A stretch of 47,982 nt of DNA from Calderihabitans maritimus (GTDB taxonomy: Bacteria > Bacillota > KKC1 > Calderihabitantales > Calderihabitantaceae), in the NCBI RefSeq assembly GCF_002207765.1, contig NZ_BDGJ01000023.1, forward strand, positions 1-47,982, given 5' to 3'. Under the pieces are notes generated by a model, which saw only the letters and a program-made list of their open reading frames with translations, had not been told where the DNA came from and ran no database searches. Shown here one piece after another: positions 31,741 to 40,318 of this stretch. The translations under genes and the position numbers were made by a program. Within the stretch, counting starts at the first letter, position 1; every line of letters begins with the position of its first letter.

Positions 31741-32502
31741 ATGAAGATAGATGCCGTTGTTCTGGCCGGAAATATTGGAGGTAGTAAACTGGCCGAGTGC
31801 AGCGAAACGGAAAGTGAAGCGTTAATAGAAATTGGTAATCGCTTCATGGTTGATTACGTGGTGGCTGCGCTTAAAAAATCTTCTAAAATAGGAAGGATTA
31901 TAGTAGTAGGACCGGTGGTCGAGCTGACTGAGCTTTATAAAGAGGAGCCGGATATCACCGTAGTTTCTCCCGGTAAAACAGCTGTCGAAACTTTAAAGAA
32001 GGGCGTAAGAGCTTTGAATGCCGAGGGGATGGTACTGGTAGCCACCTGTGACATTCCCCTGATAACGGCGGAAGCTATAGATGACTTCCTGTCCCTTTGT
32101 GAAAAGAGACCGGGAGCCGACCTTTATTACCCGATTGTGGCCAAGGAAAGTAACGAAAAACAGTTTCCTGGCGTTAAGCGAACTTATGTGAAATTGAAAG
32201 AAGGAACATTCACGGGAGGCAACCTCTTCCTCGTTAACTCCCGGATCATAGAGCCTTGCTCCGCGAAGGCGGAGGAGATAGTTAGTTTACGAAAAAAACC
32301 ACTCGCCTTATGCCGGTTAATAGGTCCCGGATTTGTATTGAAGTTTTTGCTCAAGCGCTTGTCAATCAAAGATGCCGAAGAACATTTTTCTAAATTATTG
32401 GGTATAAAAGGCGTCGGCGTTATCTCTTCTTATCCCGAAGTAGGCATCGACGTAGACAAGCCCAGCGACCTGGAGCTGGTGAGAAAAGTTTTGATTTCTT
32501 GA
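31741..32502 (+). CDS. Nucleotidyltransferase family protein (MobA-like)
   Basis: 253 residues. An NTP-transferase-like Rossmann fold begins with IDAVVLAGN and carries a DxD-like CDIPLITAEAID and a conserved GVGVISSYPEVGIDVDKPSD tail given in short form (IDVDKPSDLELV). The usual GxG-x-R-M loop is altered (NIGGSKLAEC), so the substrate differs from MobA or GlmU. Similar genes sit near ispE and the GntR gene in other clostridia, suggesting a wall or cofactor role, but no function is known to me. A terminator follows. Confidence 0.75.
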   Translation: MKIDAVVLAGNIGGSKLAECSETESEALIEIGNRFMVDYVVAALKKSSKIGRIIVVGPVVELTELYKEEPDITVVSPGKTAVETLKKGVRALNAEGMVLVATCDIPLITAEAIDDFLSLCEKRPGADLYYPIVAKESNEKQFPGVKRTYVKLKEGTFTGGNLFLVNSRIIEPCSAKAEEIVSLRKKPLALCRLIGPGFVLKFLLKRLSIKDAEEHFSKLLGIKGVGVISSYPEVGIDVDKPSDLELVRKVLIS

Positions 32503-32550
32503 AAACAAACACAATAATACTAATTAAATTGTAAATCAATGTGATGACCG

Positions 32551-32588
32551 AAATCGTCTCAGCCCCAGAGGCAGGGGACGATTTTTTT
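32551..32588 (+). terminator. Terminator of the ispE-nucleotidyltransferase operon
   Basis: AAATCGTC (32551-32558) pairs with GACGATTT (32577-32584), with CCCC/GGGG inside and a T7 run. Confidence 0.88.
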
Positions 32589-32706
32589 AGGAAATGGGGA
32601 AATCCTGTTCTATCGACTACATCTGCTGGTGAGAAATCTTTTCCGTCAGTCATCCCTCTATTGGTTCCTCCGTGATATTAAGGTGGTAGCGGGAAGGGTA
32701 TGCGGC

Positions 32707-33451
32707 ATGTTTCGAATTAGGGTTATAGTTCTTTTGTTTTTAACTTTCAGTTTTCTATTTGGCCGTTTGATGACTGTTTATGCAAGCGATGTTAAACTAC
32801 TGATACAAAAAGATGATTATCGGTTGGCGAAATACGAGCCGGTTGAAGGAATATATCTGGGAGCCTACGTTTTTCAAGATGCAGTTATTAATGGTGATAT
32901 GGCCAAATTTAATTAATGAATTGACCGGCAAGAAGCATGCTTCATTTTTTTATTATGTAGGGTATGGGCAGCCGTTTCCTGAGAAGTGGATTGAAGAAGT
33001 GAAGTCTGTTGGGGCCATACCTCATATAGCATGGGAGCCCAATGATGGCTTGGATGTTGTTAAAGACGACGAGTATTTGAGAACTTTCGCCAGGAGGTTA
33101 CGTGAAACTGAAGTACCTGTTTTTCTGAGATTTGCATCTGAAATGAATGGGGCATGGACGGCCTATACGGGTGATCCTGAAAAGTATGTTGAAAAATGGA
33201 GATTAGTTCATGATGTGATGGAAGAAGAAGCGCCTAATGTAATTATGGTATGGACGGTGTTTACGTTTCCGCAGTCTAATATACTGGATTACTATCCTGG
33301 CGATGATTATGTGGATTGGGTAGGAGTTAATATTTACAATGTGGTGTACCACAACAATGATACCAGGCAAAAAGCCGCTCACGAGGATCCACTGGAATTG
33401 CTTGATTTTGTTTACAATAATTTTAGGAACGTTGTTTGGGGTGGAAATTGA
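32707..33451 (+). pseudogene. GH26-like glycoside hydrolase remnant, frameshifted and truncated
   Basis: A signal peptide (VIVLLFLTFSFLFGRLMTV) and the start of a mannanase-like domain (YEPVEGIYLGAYVFQD, INGDMAKFN) end at a TAA. The protein continues in another frame at NELTGKKHASFFYYVGYG, through LRFASEMNGAWTAYTGDP (acid/base Glu) and DDYVDWVGVNIYNV. The frame break is a tandem duplication TAATTAAT (32910-32917): removing four bases restores one reading frame. The C-terminus is cut at NNFRNVVWGGN, before the nucleophile Glu motif expected in GH26, and runs straight into the ilvA start. The gene is dead and probably acquired. An ATG at 32707 has GGGAAGGG upstream. Confidence 0.85.
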
Positions 33452-34674
33452 TGGGTGAGCTGGAAATAGTAAGTTTGCACCATATTCACAAAGCTTTAGA
33501 GGAATTAAAGCCGGTTATACACCGTACTCCGCTGGATTTTTCGGCTACGTTCAGCAAGTTGACCGGATACAATGTATTTTTGAAAGCGGAAAATTTGCAG
33601 AAAACTGGCTCTTTTAAAATTCGGGGGGCTTACAATAAGATTCAAATGTTATCTCCGGAGGAGAAAAAGAAGGGCGTGGTAGCGGCTTCGGCGGGAAACC
33701 ATGCGCAAGGCGTGGCCTTTGCCGCCTCCAGGGCCGGCATTCCCTCAACCGTAGTTATGCCCCAGTGGGCTCCTTTGTCCAAAATAATGGCGACCAGGGA
33801 CTACGGGGCTAGAGTTGTATTGGCGGGAGAGAATTACGATGAAGCTTATCTGGAGGCCAGAAGCATTCAAGATAAAACAGGAGCAGTATTTATTCATGCT
33901 TTTGATGACCCGGCGGTCATAGCCGGCCAGGGTACGGTGGGGTTGGAAATTGTGGAGCAGTTACCTGATCTGGATGCGTTAGTAGTTCCAGTAGGAGGGG
34001 GAGGACTTATTGCGGGAATTGCAACGGCAGTTAAGAGTCTCCGGCCCGAAGTTGAAGTTTTTGGAGTGCAGGCTGCAAGGGTTGCTCCCGTTTTTGCCCG
34101 GTGGAAAGAAGGGAAGTTTTCAACAGAGGATACGGTAGGAACTATTGCGGATGGTATAGCGGTTAAGAGGCCGGGAGAAATAACGCTACCGCTAATTGAG
34201 CGGCTGGTTGATGATATAGTAGCGGTGGAGGACGAGATGATAGCCCAGACCATCCTCATGCTGATGGAGCGGTCGAAGTTAATTGTGGAAGGGGCGGGCG
34301 CAGCGGCTTTAGCGGCTATGTTGGCCGGAAAGGTAAGACCGAAAAGGAAAAATGTGGTGGTAATAATCAGTGGCGGGAATATTGACGTAAATATGGTTTC
34401 TAAAATTATTGAACGGGGCTTGGTTAAAACGGGGCGATTGGCTCAACTGCGTACCTGGTTGGAAGACCGCCCGGGCGCACTGCAAAAACTGCTATCGGTG
34501 GTTGCTTCTACCAGGGCGAATGTTATTTCAGTCACTCACGACCGGATCAAACCGGCTGTTCCCCTCACCCGGGCAGAGGTGACGCTGCGTTTGGAAACTA
34601 AGGATACGGAGCACATTGCCCAGATAATTAAAGCTCTTCAGGAGAAAGGATATAAGGTTAAAGAGTTACCTTAA
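33451..34674 (+). CDS. ilvA: Threonine ammonia-lyase with C-terminal ACT domain
   Basis: PLP enzyme converting threonine to 2-oxobutyrate for isoleucine synthesis or catabolism. The PLP lysine lies in KTGSFKIRGAYNK, the substrate loop is SAGNHAQGVAFA and the phosphate-binding loop is GGGGLIAG. A single C-terminal ACT domain (WLEDRPGALQKLLSVVAS) marks the short, about 400-residue form (407 here). The ATG overlaps the stop of the GH26 remnant by one base, with GGGGTGG eight bases upstream. The native promoter may have been lost in the junction event. Confidence 0.94.
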   Translation: MGELEIVSLHHIHKALEELKPVIHRTPLDFSATFSKLTGYNVFLKAENLQKTGSFKIRGAYNKIQMLSPEEKKKGVVAASAGNHAQGVAFAASRAGIPSTVVMPQWAPLSKIMATRDYGARVVLAGENYDEAYLEARSIQDKTGAVFIHAFDDPAVIAGQGTVGLEIVEQLPDLDALVVPVGGGGLIAGIATAVKSLRPEVEVFGVQAARVAPVFARWKEGKFSTEDTVGTIADGIAVKRPGEITLPLIERLVDDIVAVEDEMIAQTILMLMERSKLIVEGAGAAALAAMLAGKVRPKRKNVVVIISGGNIDVNMVSKIIERGLVKTGRLAQLRTWLEDRPGALQKLLSVVASTRANVISVTHDRIKPAVPLTRAEVTLRLETKDTEHIAQIIKALQEKGYKVKELP

Positions 34675-34729
34675 AATTTTCAACAAATGAATAATTTGGC
34701 AAAATATGTGTTAAAATTTAAGAAAACTG

Positions 34730-34758
34730 GCAGGATTTTATATAAGAAGAGCGAATAG
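34730..34758 (+). promoter_or_regulatory. Sigma-H-type promoter of spoVG
   Basis: GCAGGATTT (34730-34738), 11 bp, AGCGAATAG (34750-34758) closely fits the sigma-H consensus. It lies 49 bp before spoVG, a known sigma-H gene in B. subtilis. An AT-rich stretch upstream resembles its UP-type region. Confidence 0.8.
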
Positions 34759-34807
34759 GGCATTTGTCAGCCGTTGGCTAGCCTGGAAGAAGGGTGGTGA
34801 GGAAAAG

Positions 34808-35062
34808 TTGCAAATCACCGATGTTCGTATCCGGAAGATAAACCCTGAAGGAAAAATGAGGGCAATTGTATCGGTAACTTTTGACAACGAGTTTGTGGTC
34901 CATGACGTTAAAGTAGTTGAGGGTCCGAAGGGGTTATTTGTGGCTATGCCCAGCCGGAGAACTCCTGCCGGTGAATTCCGGGACATAGCGCATCCGATCA
35001 ATTCTAGTACCCGGGAACTTATTCAAGAGGCGGTCCTTAAGGCTTATAAAGAAGCTATTTAA
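34808..35062 (+). CDS. spoVG: Septation/RNA-binding regulator SpoVG
   Basis: Nucleic-acid-binding regulator that affects asymmetric septation and many post-exponential traits. The whole 84-residue protein matches: [56 protein letters not shown] start with GGTGAGGAAAAG before it. It sits between ilvA and glmU, just left of glmU as in Bacillus. It has its own sigma-H promoter and a weak terminator. Confidence 0.97.
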   Translation: MQITDVRIRKINPEGKMRAIVSVTFDNEFVVHDVKVVEGPKGLFVAMPSRRTPAGEFRDIAHPINSSTRELIQEAVLKAYKEAI

Positions 35063-35103
35063 GGAACCATTAATTTCTGAAGTGTCTCAGCCTCATATTT
35101 GTG

Positions 35104-35131
35104 AAGAGGAGCTCCGGCTCCTTTGCTTTTT
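35104..35131 (+). terminator. Terminator of spoVG
   Basis: AGAGGAGC (35105-35112) pairs, with one G-U, with GCTCCTTT (35117-35124). GCTTTTT follows. Confidence 0.65.
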
Positions 35132-35227
35132 GCTTAAATAAAAACTCTGAAAAGGGATTATATACGGTGAAGGAGAAAATATAATATTTTGTACAGAAAA
35201 CTGTTCCTGAGGGGGCCTTGGGAGAAT

Positions 35228-36610
35228 ATGGTTTCAGCAGTGGTTTTGGCGGCAGGTAAGGGAAAGCGGATGCGTTCCCGGTTACCTAAGGTGCTCCACA
35301 AGGTGGCTGGAAAGTACATGGTAGAGCATGTGCTTGAGGCCCTCCGGGGTGCCGGAGTGAAAAACATTATCCTGGTTTTGGGGCATGAGGCTGAATTGGT
35401 GAAAGAAAAAGTTGCTCGGGATGTGGAAGTTGCTTACCAGCGGGAGCAGTTGGGGACGGGGCATGCAGTAATGCAGGCCAAGGCTTTACTTCCCGGTGAC
35501 GGAGAGGACGTCCTGGTGGTATGCGGGGATACTCCTCTCCTCACTGCCCAGACTCTCAAGGAGCTTATCGAGAGGCATCAGGAAAACCGGGCCGCGGTTA
35601 CAATTTTGACTTCGATCTTGCCTGATCCTACCGGATACGGGCGAATTGTTCGCGGGCCGGATGGGAAAGTGATTAGGATAGTTGAGGAAAAGGATGCTAC
35701 CCCAGAAGAAAGGGAAATCAGGGAGATCAATACAGGCACTTACTGTTTCCGCCAGGAAGAACTTTTATCAGCGTTGGAAGAGATTCGTCCGGATAACGCG
35801 CAGGGTGAGTATTATCTGACCGATACCATAGACATTTTAATCCGGCGAGGGTTGACGGTAGAGGCCGTTCAGGGATCGGCGGAAGAAACCTTAGGCATAA
35901 ACAACCGCGTTCAACTGGCTGAAGCGGAAAAGATTCTCCGCAAAAGGATTAACTGCGCCTTGATGGAAGCAGGTGTAACCATATTGGACCCCGACAGCAC
36001 TTTTATTGACGCCGGGGTGGAGATAGGCCAGGATACGGTTATTCTACCCTTTACCTTTATTCAGGGGAATACTTATATCGGGAGTGGTTGTACGATTGGA
36101 CCGGGGGTTACGGTCAGAGACAGCCGGGTAGGCGACAATGTTTCTCTTCAGTATTCAGTGGTTACGGAAAGTGAAATTGGAGACGGTTGCTCCGTTGGCC
36201 CCTATGCTTATTTGCGGCCGGGCACCGTGTTGGCGCCTAACGTTAAGATAGGCGATTTTGTGGAGGTTAAGAATTCGCGCATTGGAGCGGGCAGCAAAGT
36301 ACCACACCTGTCTTACATCGGGGACGCAACTATTGGAACAGGAGTGAACATAGGTGCCGGAACAATTACCTGTAACTATGATGGAGAGAAAAAATGGCCT
36401 ACTAAGATCGGTGATGGAGCATTTATCGGCAGCAATACCAATCTGGTAGCGCCGGTCGAGGTTGGGGAGGATGCCATGGTTGGAGCAGGGTCAACTATAA
36501 CTAGAGACGTGCCCGCTGGTGATCTGGCTATATGTCGGGGCAAGCAGATCAATTTGAAGGGGTATGCCAGGAAAAAAAGGGGAAAAAGCAAGAACAATGA
36601 CAGAAAATAA
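35228..36610 (+). CDS. glmU: Bifunctional UDP-GlcNAc pyrophosphorylase / GlcN-1-P acetyltransferase
   Basis: Makes UDP-GlcNAc for cell wall. The N-terminal uridyltransferase has [20 protein letters not shown] and [11 protein letters not shown]. The C-terminal left-handed beta-helix has hexapeptide repeats and the acetyltransferase signature ([33 protein letters not shown]). The frame is open from 35189. ATG 35228, after GGGAG, gives 460 residues, the usual size. It is followed by prs, as in Bacillus. Confidence 0.97.
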   Translation: MVSAVVLAAGKGKRMRSRLPKVLHKVAGKYMVEHVLEALRGAGVKNIILVLGHEAELVKEKVARDVEVAYQREQLGTGHAVMQAKALLPGDGEDVLVVCGDTPLLTAQTLKELIERHQENRAAVTILTSILPDPTGYGRIVRGPDGKVIRIVEEKDATPEEREIREINTGTYCFRQEELLSALEEIRPDNAQGEYYLTDTIDILIRRGLTVEAVQGSAEETLGINNRVQLAEAEKILRKRINCALMEAGVTILDPDSTFIDAGVEIGQDTVILPFTFIQGNTYIGSGCTIGPGVTVRDSRVGDNVSLQYSVVTESEIGDGCSVGPYAYLRPGTVLAPNVKIGDFVEVKNSRIGAGSKVPHLSYIGDATIGTGVNIGAGTITCNYDGEKKWPTKIGDGAFIGSNTNLVAPVEVGEDAMVGAGSTITRDVPAGDLAICRGKQINLKGYARKKRGKSKNNDRK

Positions 36611-36694
36611 TGGTTTTTTCCTGGCCAGGAAGGAAAATGGGTCAATAGCTCGAAATCATAAAGGGATTTTTTATACAGGAGGTACATCCTTGAG

Positions 36695-37642
36695 ATGGGT
36701 TTGTTTAGCGGCAAATTGAAAATTTTTACGGCAAATGCTAATCCCGGCCTGGCCCAGGAAATAGCCGAATATTTAGGATTGAATCTAGGAGCGGCCAAGG
36801 TAACCCGTTTCAGCGATGGAGAGATCAGTATTGCCATCGATGAGAGTGTCAGGGGCGCAGACGTTTTTGTAATTCAGCCTACCTGCCATCCGGTCAATGA
36901 GAATATTATGGAGCTTCTCATTATGATTGATGCATTGCGGCGGGCTTCGGCGCGGCGCATTACGGCTGTTATTCCGTATTACGGTTATGCCCGTCAGGAA
37001 AGAAAAACAAGGGCGCGGGATCCGATTTCAGCCAAGCTGGTAGCCAACCTTATCACCGCGGCAGGTGCCCGGAGGATAGTGGCGATGGATCTGCACGCCA
37101 GCGCTATTCAGGGTTTCTTTGACATTCCATTCGACCATCTTCCGGGTGTACCTATCTTGGCTGAATACTACGCGAATAAAAAGCTGGATGACGTAGTTGT
37201 GGTGTCGCCGGATTTAGGCGGGGTTACTCGTGCCCGGTCTTTGGCGGAACGCCTGGGAGCGGAGATAGCTATTATCGATAAGAGGCGTCCTGCCCCCAAT
37301 GTGGCGGAAATAATGAATATTATCGGTAACGTTAAAGGGAAAAACGTAATTATGACCGATGATATAATTGATACGGCGGGTACTATCACGCAGGGAGCCG
37401 AAGCTCTGAAGGAGCGGGGAGCCAAAGAGATTTTTGCCTGCTGTACCCACCCGGTTCTTTCGGGACCGGCCATCGAAAGACTGGAAAAGTCGGTAATATC
37501 TGAGGTCGTAGTTACCAATACTATTCCACTGCCGCCGGAAAAACAGATACCGAAAATAAAATGCCTGTCGGTTGCTCCTTTACTGGGAGAAGCCATAATT
37601 CGCATTCACGAAGATTTGTCGGTAAGCAAATTGTTTGATTAG
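36695..37642 (+). CDS. prs: Ribose-phosphate pyrophosphokinase
   Basis: Makes PRPP from ribose-5-phosphate and ATP. Class I motifs are [20 protein letters not shown], the ATP loop [31 protein letters not shown] and the PRPP loop [12 protein letters not shown]. The 315 residues fit. AGGAGGT about 10 bases before ATG 36695. Its stop codon overlaps that of the convergent PRC-barrel gene, and no terminator separates them. Confidence 0.97.
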   Translation: MGLFSGKLKIFTANANPGLAQEIAEYLGLNLGAAKVTRFSDGEISIAIDESVRGADVFVIQPTCHPVNENIMELLIMIDALRRASARRITAVIPYYGYARQERKTRARDPISAKLVANLITAAGARRIVAMDLHASAIQGFFDIPFDHLPGVPILAEYYANKKLDDVVVVSPDLGGVTRARSLAERLGAEIAIIDKRRPAPNVAEIMNIIGNVKGKNVIMTDDIIDTAGTITQGAEALKERGAKEIFACCTHPVLSGPAIERLEKSVISEVVVTNTIPLPPEKQIPKIKCLSVAPLLGEAIIRIHEDLSVSKLFD

Positions 37643-38376
37643 ACAGGCTGGTCTTCCTTGGTTGTTCTGGCTTCCTCGTCTTCGGGCAGTGAATTTTTCC
37701 TGGCAGTCAGCGGATAGACGGAGTTGGTTATTTCCTCTTCTTCAGCGGCCAGTTTTTCTAGAGATTTGCTTAACATGTGACCCCATTTTTTGGTATTTTG
37801 TACGGTAGTATCCCATACCTTGGTACCGGTTTCTCGAAAAGCTTTGACCTTTTCCTGCCAGGAGCCTTCGCTTTTTTGGAGGTGAGTGGCGGCTTCTTCC
37901 GCTACGACTACGGCGTTTTTACCCATAGTAAGGACGTGGTTTCGGCTAAGATAGGCCTTTCCCTTAAGCCAATTACTGATAAGACTCCCGCTGATCTCCA
38001 GAGTTTCTATTTGGCCTGTATCTGGGTGGCAGGTAAACTCGTTAACTACCCCGAAAACTTTTCCTTTTTCGGATATAACTTTTGCTCCTATCGGTGTAGG
38101 ATGCTTCAGAAGTTTGTACAATTCCGGGTACAGGGCTGCTCTAACGATGACGTTTTTCTCTTCAACGGTAATAGCATGATCGCCAATTCCGTGTATTTTG
38201 TTAAAAGGAATTAACTTATGCTCTTTGAACCTGCCTTTTTGTTCTACCAGCAGGGCACTGATGGCCATGGCTTTGGGATCTACGATGACATCACGAACTT
38301 TTCCTATCTGTTCCCCTTCTTTGATGCTGATAATGGGCAGAGATATTAACTGTTTGCGGTATTTACGCATCTGCAT
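37639..38376 (-). CDS. PRC-barrel domain protein
   Basis: 245 residues with two PRC-barrel units. The first is residues about 8-75 ([20 protein letters not shown]). The second is about 85-160 ([20 protein letters not shown]). A charged, probably disordered C-terminal tail is rich in Glu. PRC-barrel proteins of this type are found in RNA processing and photosynthetic systems and in uncharacterised Firmicute proteins, so the role here is unknown. It lies opposite to prs and rplY. The start ATG 38376 is 98 bp from the rplY start. Confidence 0.8.
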   Translation of the reverse strand: MQMRKYRKQLISLPIISIKEGEQIGKVRDVIVDPKAMAISALLVEQKGRFKEHKLIPFNKIHGIGDHAITVEEKNVIVRAALYPELYKLLKHPTPIGAKVISEKGKVFGVVNEFTCHPDTGQIETLEISGSLISNWLKGKAYLSRNHVLTMGKNAVVVAEEAATHLQKSEGSWQEKVKAFRETGTKVWDTTVQNTKKWGHMLSKSLEKLAAEEEEITNSVYPLTARKNSLPEDEEARTTKEDQPV

Positions 38377-38474
38377 TCACCATCCTAAATGGTTGACCTA
38401 GTTATAATTATTCACATATTTAACTGGTTATGCTAAAATTAGGTTATAATATGCGGACGAGGGGTGAGGTGTTA

Positions 38475-39101
38475 ATGGAAGCAGTTCAGTTAGAAGCGAA
38501 AATTAGGGAAGGAAAAGGCAAGGGCTTTGCTAAAAGGCTGCGCCGTGCTAAATTTATTCCCGCTGTTCTCTATGGAAAAAAGATAGGTAACATCCCGATT
38601 CAGGTTGGCGAGCGCGATATGGAGAAGTTGCTCAGCGATTTTGGTCGGAGCGTTTTGGTAAAGCTGAAGGTAAACGATGGTGACCAAAGCGGAGAATATG
38701 ACACTCTTATCCGCGAAATCCAGCGACACCCTCTTCGCGGAGATCTGCTTCACGTAGATTTCTATCAAATTTCTTTGCAGGAAAAACTAGAGGTAGAGGT
38801 TCCTATTCACCTTGTGGGAGAAGCAGTTGGAGTAAGCAAGGGAGGCATATTGCAACACGGTATCAGCGAACTGGAAATAAGATGTTTACCGACGCAGATA
38901 CCCGAGGCGATTGAGGTAGATGTCAGCAACTTGGATATTGGCGATAGCTTGAGTGTTGCCGATTTGAAACTGGATGATGATATAGAGATACTCTCAGAAC
39001 CTGACTCCATTATTGCAACGGTAGTAGCACCGCGACTGGAGACAGAAGAAGATAAGGAAGCCGAAGAAGCTACCGAAGCAGCGTCACCTGCGGAAGAATA
39101 A
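38475..39101 (+). CDS. rplY: 50S ribosomal protein L25 / general stress protein Ctc
   Basis: Binds 5S rRNA. The N-terminal bL25 domain (LEAKIREGKGKGFAKRLRRA, FIPAVLYGKK) and the C-terminal TL5 beta domain (VEVPIHLVGEAVGVSKGGIL) form the long Ctc-type protein. A Glu-rich tail follows (208 residues in all). The frame is open from 38430. ATG 38475 after GGGGTGAGGTG is the normal start. A TATAAT at 38445-38450 is a possible -10 without a good -35. A terminator follows. Confidence 0.95.
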   Translation: MEAVQLEAKIREGKGKGFAKRLRRAKFIPAVLYGKKIGNIPIQVGERDMEKLLSDFGRSVLVKLKVNDGDQSGEYDTLIREIQRHPLRGDLLHVDFYQISLQEKLEVEVPIHLVGEAVGVSKGGILQHGISELEIRCLPTQIPEAIEVDVSNLDIGDSLSVADLKLDDDIEILSEPDSIIATVVAPRLETEEDKEAEEATEAASPAEE

Positions 39102-39109
39102 AAATGAAG

Positions 39110-39132
39110 CTCCCGGCTCGCCGGGAGTTTTT
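39110..39132 (+). terminator. Terminator of rplY
   Basis: CTCCCGG (39110-39116), four-base loop, CCGGGAG (39121-39127), then T5. Confidence 0.92.
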
Positions 39133-39170
39133 GTACTTTTGGAGAGATGAAAGAGTAGGGGTGGAGATGG

Positions 39171-39743
39171 ATGAAGCTGATAGTCGGCTTGGGCAACCCG
39201 GGTGTCGAATATGAAACAACTAGGCATAACGTCGGTTTTATGGTGGTGGATTTACTGGCGGAAGAAATAGGAGCTAAAATTAAGCAAAAAAAATTTAATG
39301 CCCTGGTGGGTGAAGTTTTTCTAGGGACAGAGAAGGTTGTGCTGGCTAAACCACAAACGTTTATGAACCTGAGCGGGGAAGCAGTGGGCCCTCTCGTCCA
39401 GGCTTACTGCCTTGAGCCTTCGCAAGTAGTTGTAGTTTATGATGATTTGGATTTGGAAGTGGGGCAGTTACGCATAAGAGGGAAGGGAAGCGCCGGGGGG
39501 CATAAAGGCATGGCCTCCGTAATTAGAGCCTTAGGTACGGATGAAATTCCGCGATTGCGAATTGGTATTGGACGACCGGAGGATACGAAAAGCGTTGTAG
39601 ACTACGTTTTAAGCCCTTTCCCCGAAGGAGAATGGTCGGTTATGCGGGAGGTTTTGCCCGTGGCAGTAGAAGCTTTGAAATTCTTAATCACCGAAGGCGA
39701 CCTGGAAAAAGCGATGAGCCTTTATAACCATAGAAAAGCATAA
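39171..39743 (+). CDS. pth: Peptidyl-tRNA hydrolase
   Basis: Releases peptides from peptidyl-tRNA that dropped off ribosomes (B. subtilis spoVC). LIVGLGNPGVEYETTRHNVG holds the catalytic His. The other signatures are KPQTFMNLSGEAVG, VVVYDDLDLEVGQLRIR and GSAGGHKGMASVI. The 190 residues are typical. GGGGTGGAG before the ATG. Confidence 0.97.
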   Translation: MKLIVGLGNPGVEYETTRHNVGFMVVDLLAEEIGAKIKQKKFNALVGEVFLGTEKVVLAKPQTFMNLSGEAVGPLVQAYCLEPSQVVVVYDDLDLEVGQLRIRGKGSAGGHKGMASVIRALGTDEIPRLRIGIGRPEDTKSVVDYVLSPFPEGEWSVMREVLPVAVEALKFLITEGDLEKAMSLYNHRKA

Positions 39744-39807
39744 AATTATAGATTTTTGGAAAGTGGAAATAGTATAAAACAGGTAAATCATAAGGAGACA
39801 GAAGAGT

Positions 39808-40188
39808 ATGTTTATTATAGCCGGTTTACTGGCGGCAGTATTGGGTTGGGCGGCAAATAACGCTTTGTTTCAACTGCAAGGTAAAAAAGCGGTGGAAATA
39901 TTCATTCCGGTGATTGAAGAAACTCTTAAGTCCTCGATAGCCTGGCTGTTGGGAGCTTCTCTGGTTCTGACCCATGCGGTTTTTGGAGCGGTTGAAGCTT
40001 TATACGACTTGCATGCGGGAAGAACCGGTAACCGAGTGGCAGCCGTAGGCAGTTTCCTAGCCCACGTGTTATTTGGAGCTATTACATGGATGGCCAAAGA
40101 AAAGACTGGCTATCTATTAGTGGGAATTTTTGCGGCAGTGTTTGTGCACCTTCTTTGGAACGGGGGAGTGTTTCGGCTAACATCGTGA
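39808..40188 (+). CDS. Small PrsW-like membrane protein (putative intramembrane protease)
   Basis: 126 residues, about four membrane segments. The four conserved PrsW motifs can be read in order: EE-x2-K in PVIEETLKSSIAW (near 36), FGAVEALYDLHAG (near 60), AHVLFGAITW (near 84) and VHLLWNGG (near 113). PrsW cleaves anti-sigma factors such as RsiW, but is nearly twice this length. The short form, with no visible extra domain, may be a minimal core. It sits between pth and mfd, where Bacillus has fin. AAGGAGACAG precedes the ATG. The assignment rests on motifs only. Confidence 0.68.
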   Translation: MFIIAGLLAAVLGWAANNALFQLQGKKAVEIFIPVIEETLKSSIAWLLGASLVLTHAVFGAVEALYDLHAGRTGNRVAAVGSFLAHVLFGAITWMAKEKTGYLLVGIFAAVFVHLLWNGGVFRLTS

Positions 40189-40211
40189 ATAGCTTGATGG
40201 GAGGCGAGTTT

Positions 40212-40313
40212 TTGAAATATAATGAAGAGTGTTGTTTAAGCGAAATGGGGGTCCCCCCTGGGGCGTCCATTATTTGGCTTTGGAACAGTAATTTTACAAC
40301 AAGCATGGGGTGA
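40212..40313 (+). CDS. Candidate 33-residue peptide coupled to mfd
   Basis: TTG start with GGGAGG (40199-40204) seven bases upstream. It codes for a short peptide beginning MKYNEECCLSEMGVPPG and ending NFTTSMG. Its TGA overlaps a GTG of mfd (GTGA, 40310-40313). No family is recognised. It has twin cysteines and two Trp. It could be a true small protein or a translational-coupling leader. There is no homology support. Confidence 0.4.
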   Translation: MKYNEECCLSEMGVPPGASIIWLWNSNFTTSMG

Positions 40314-40318
40314 AAAGG

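Noticed and set aside
33436-33450. Upstream TTG start for ilvA
   Set aside because: The frame is open to 33436, but ATG 33451 has GGGGTGG at good spacing and gives the usual N-terminus.
36376-36837. Minus-strand ORF of 153 codons across the glmU-prs junction
   Set aside because: Antisense to two conserved genes, with no start signal or known motif.
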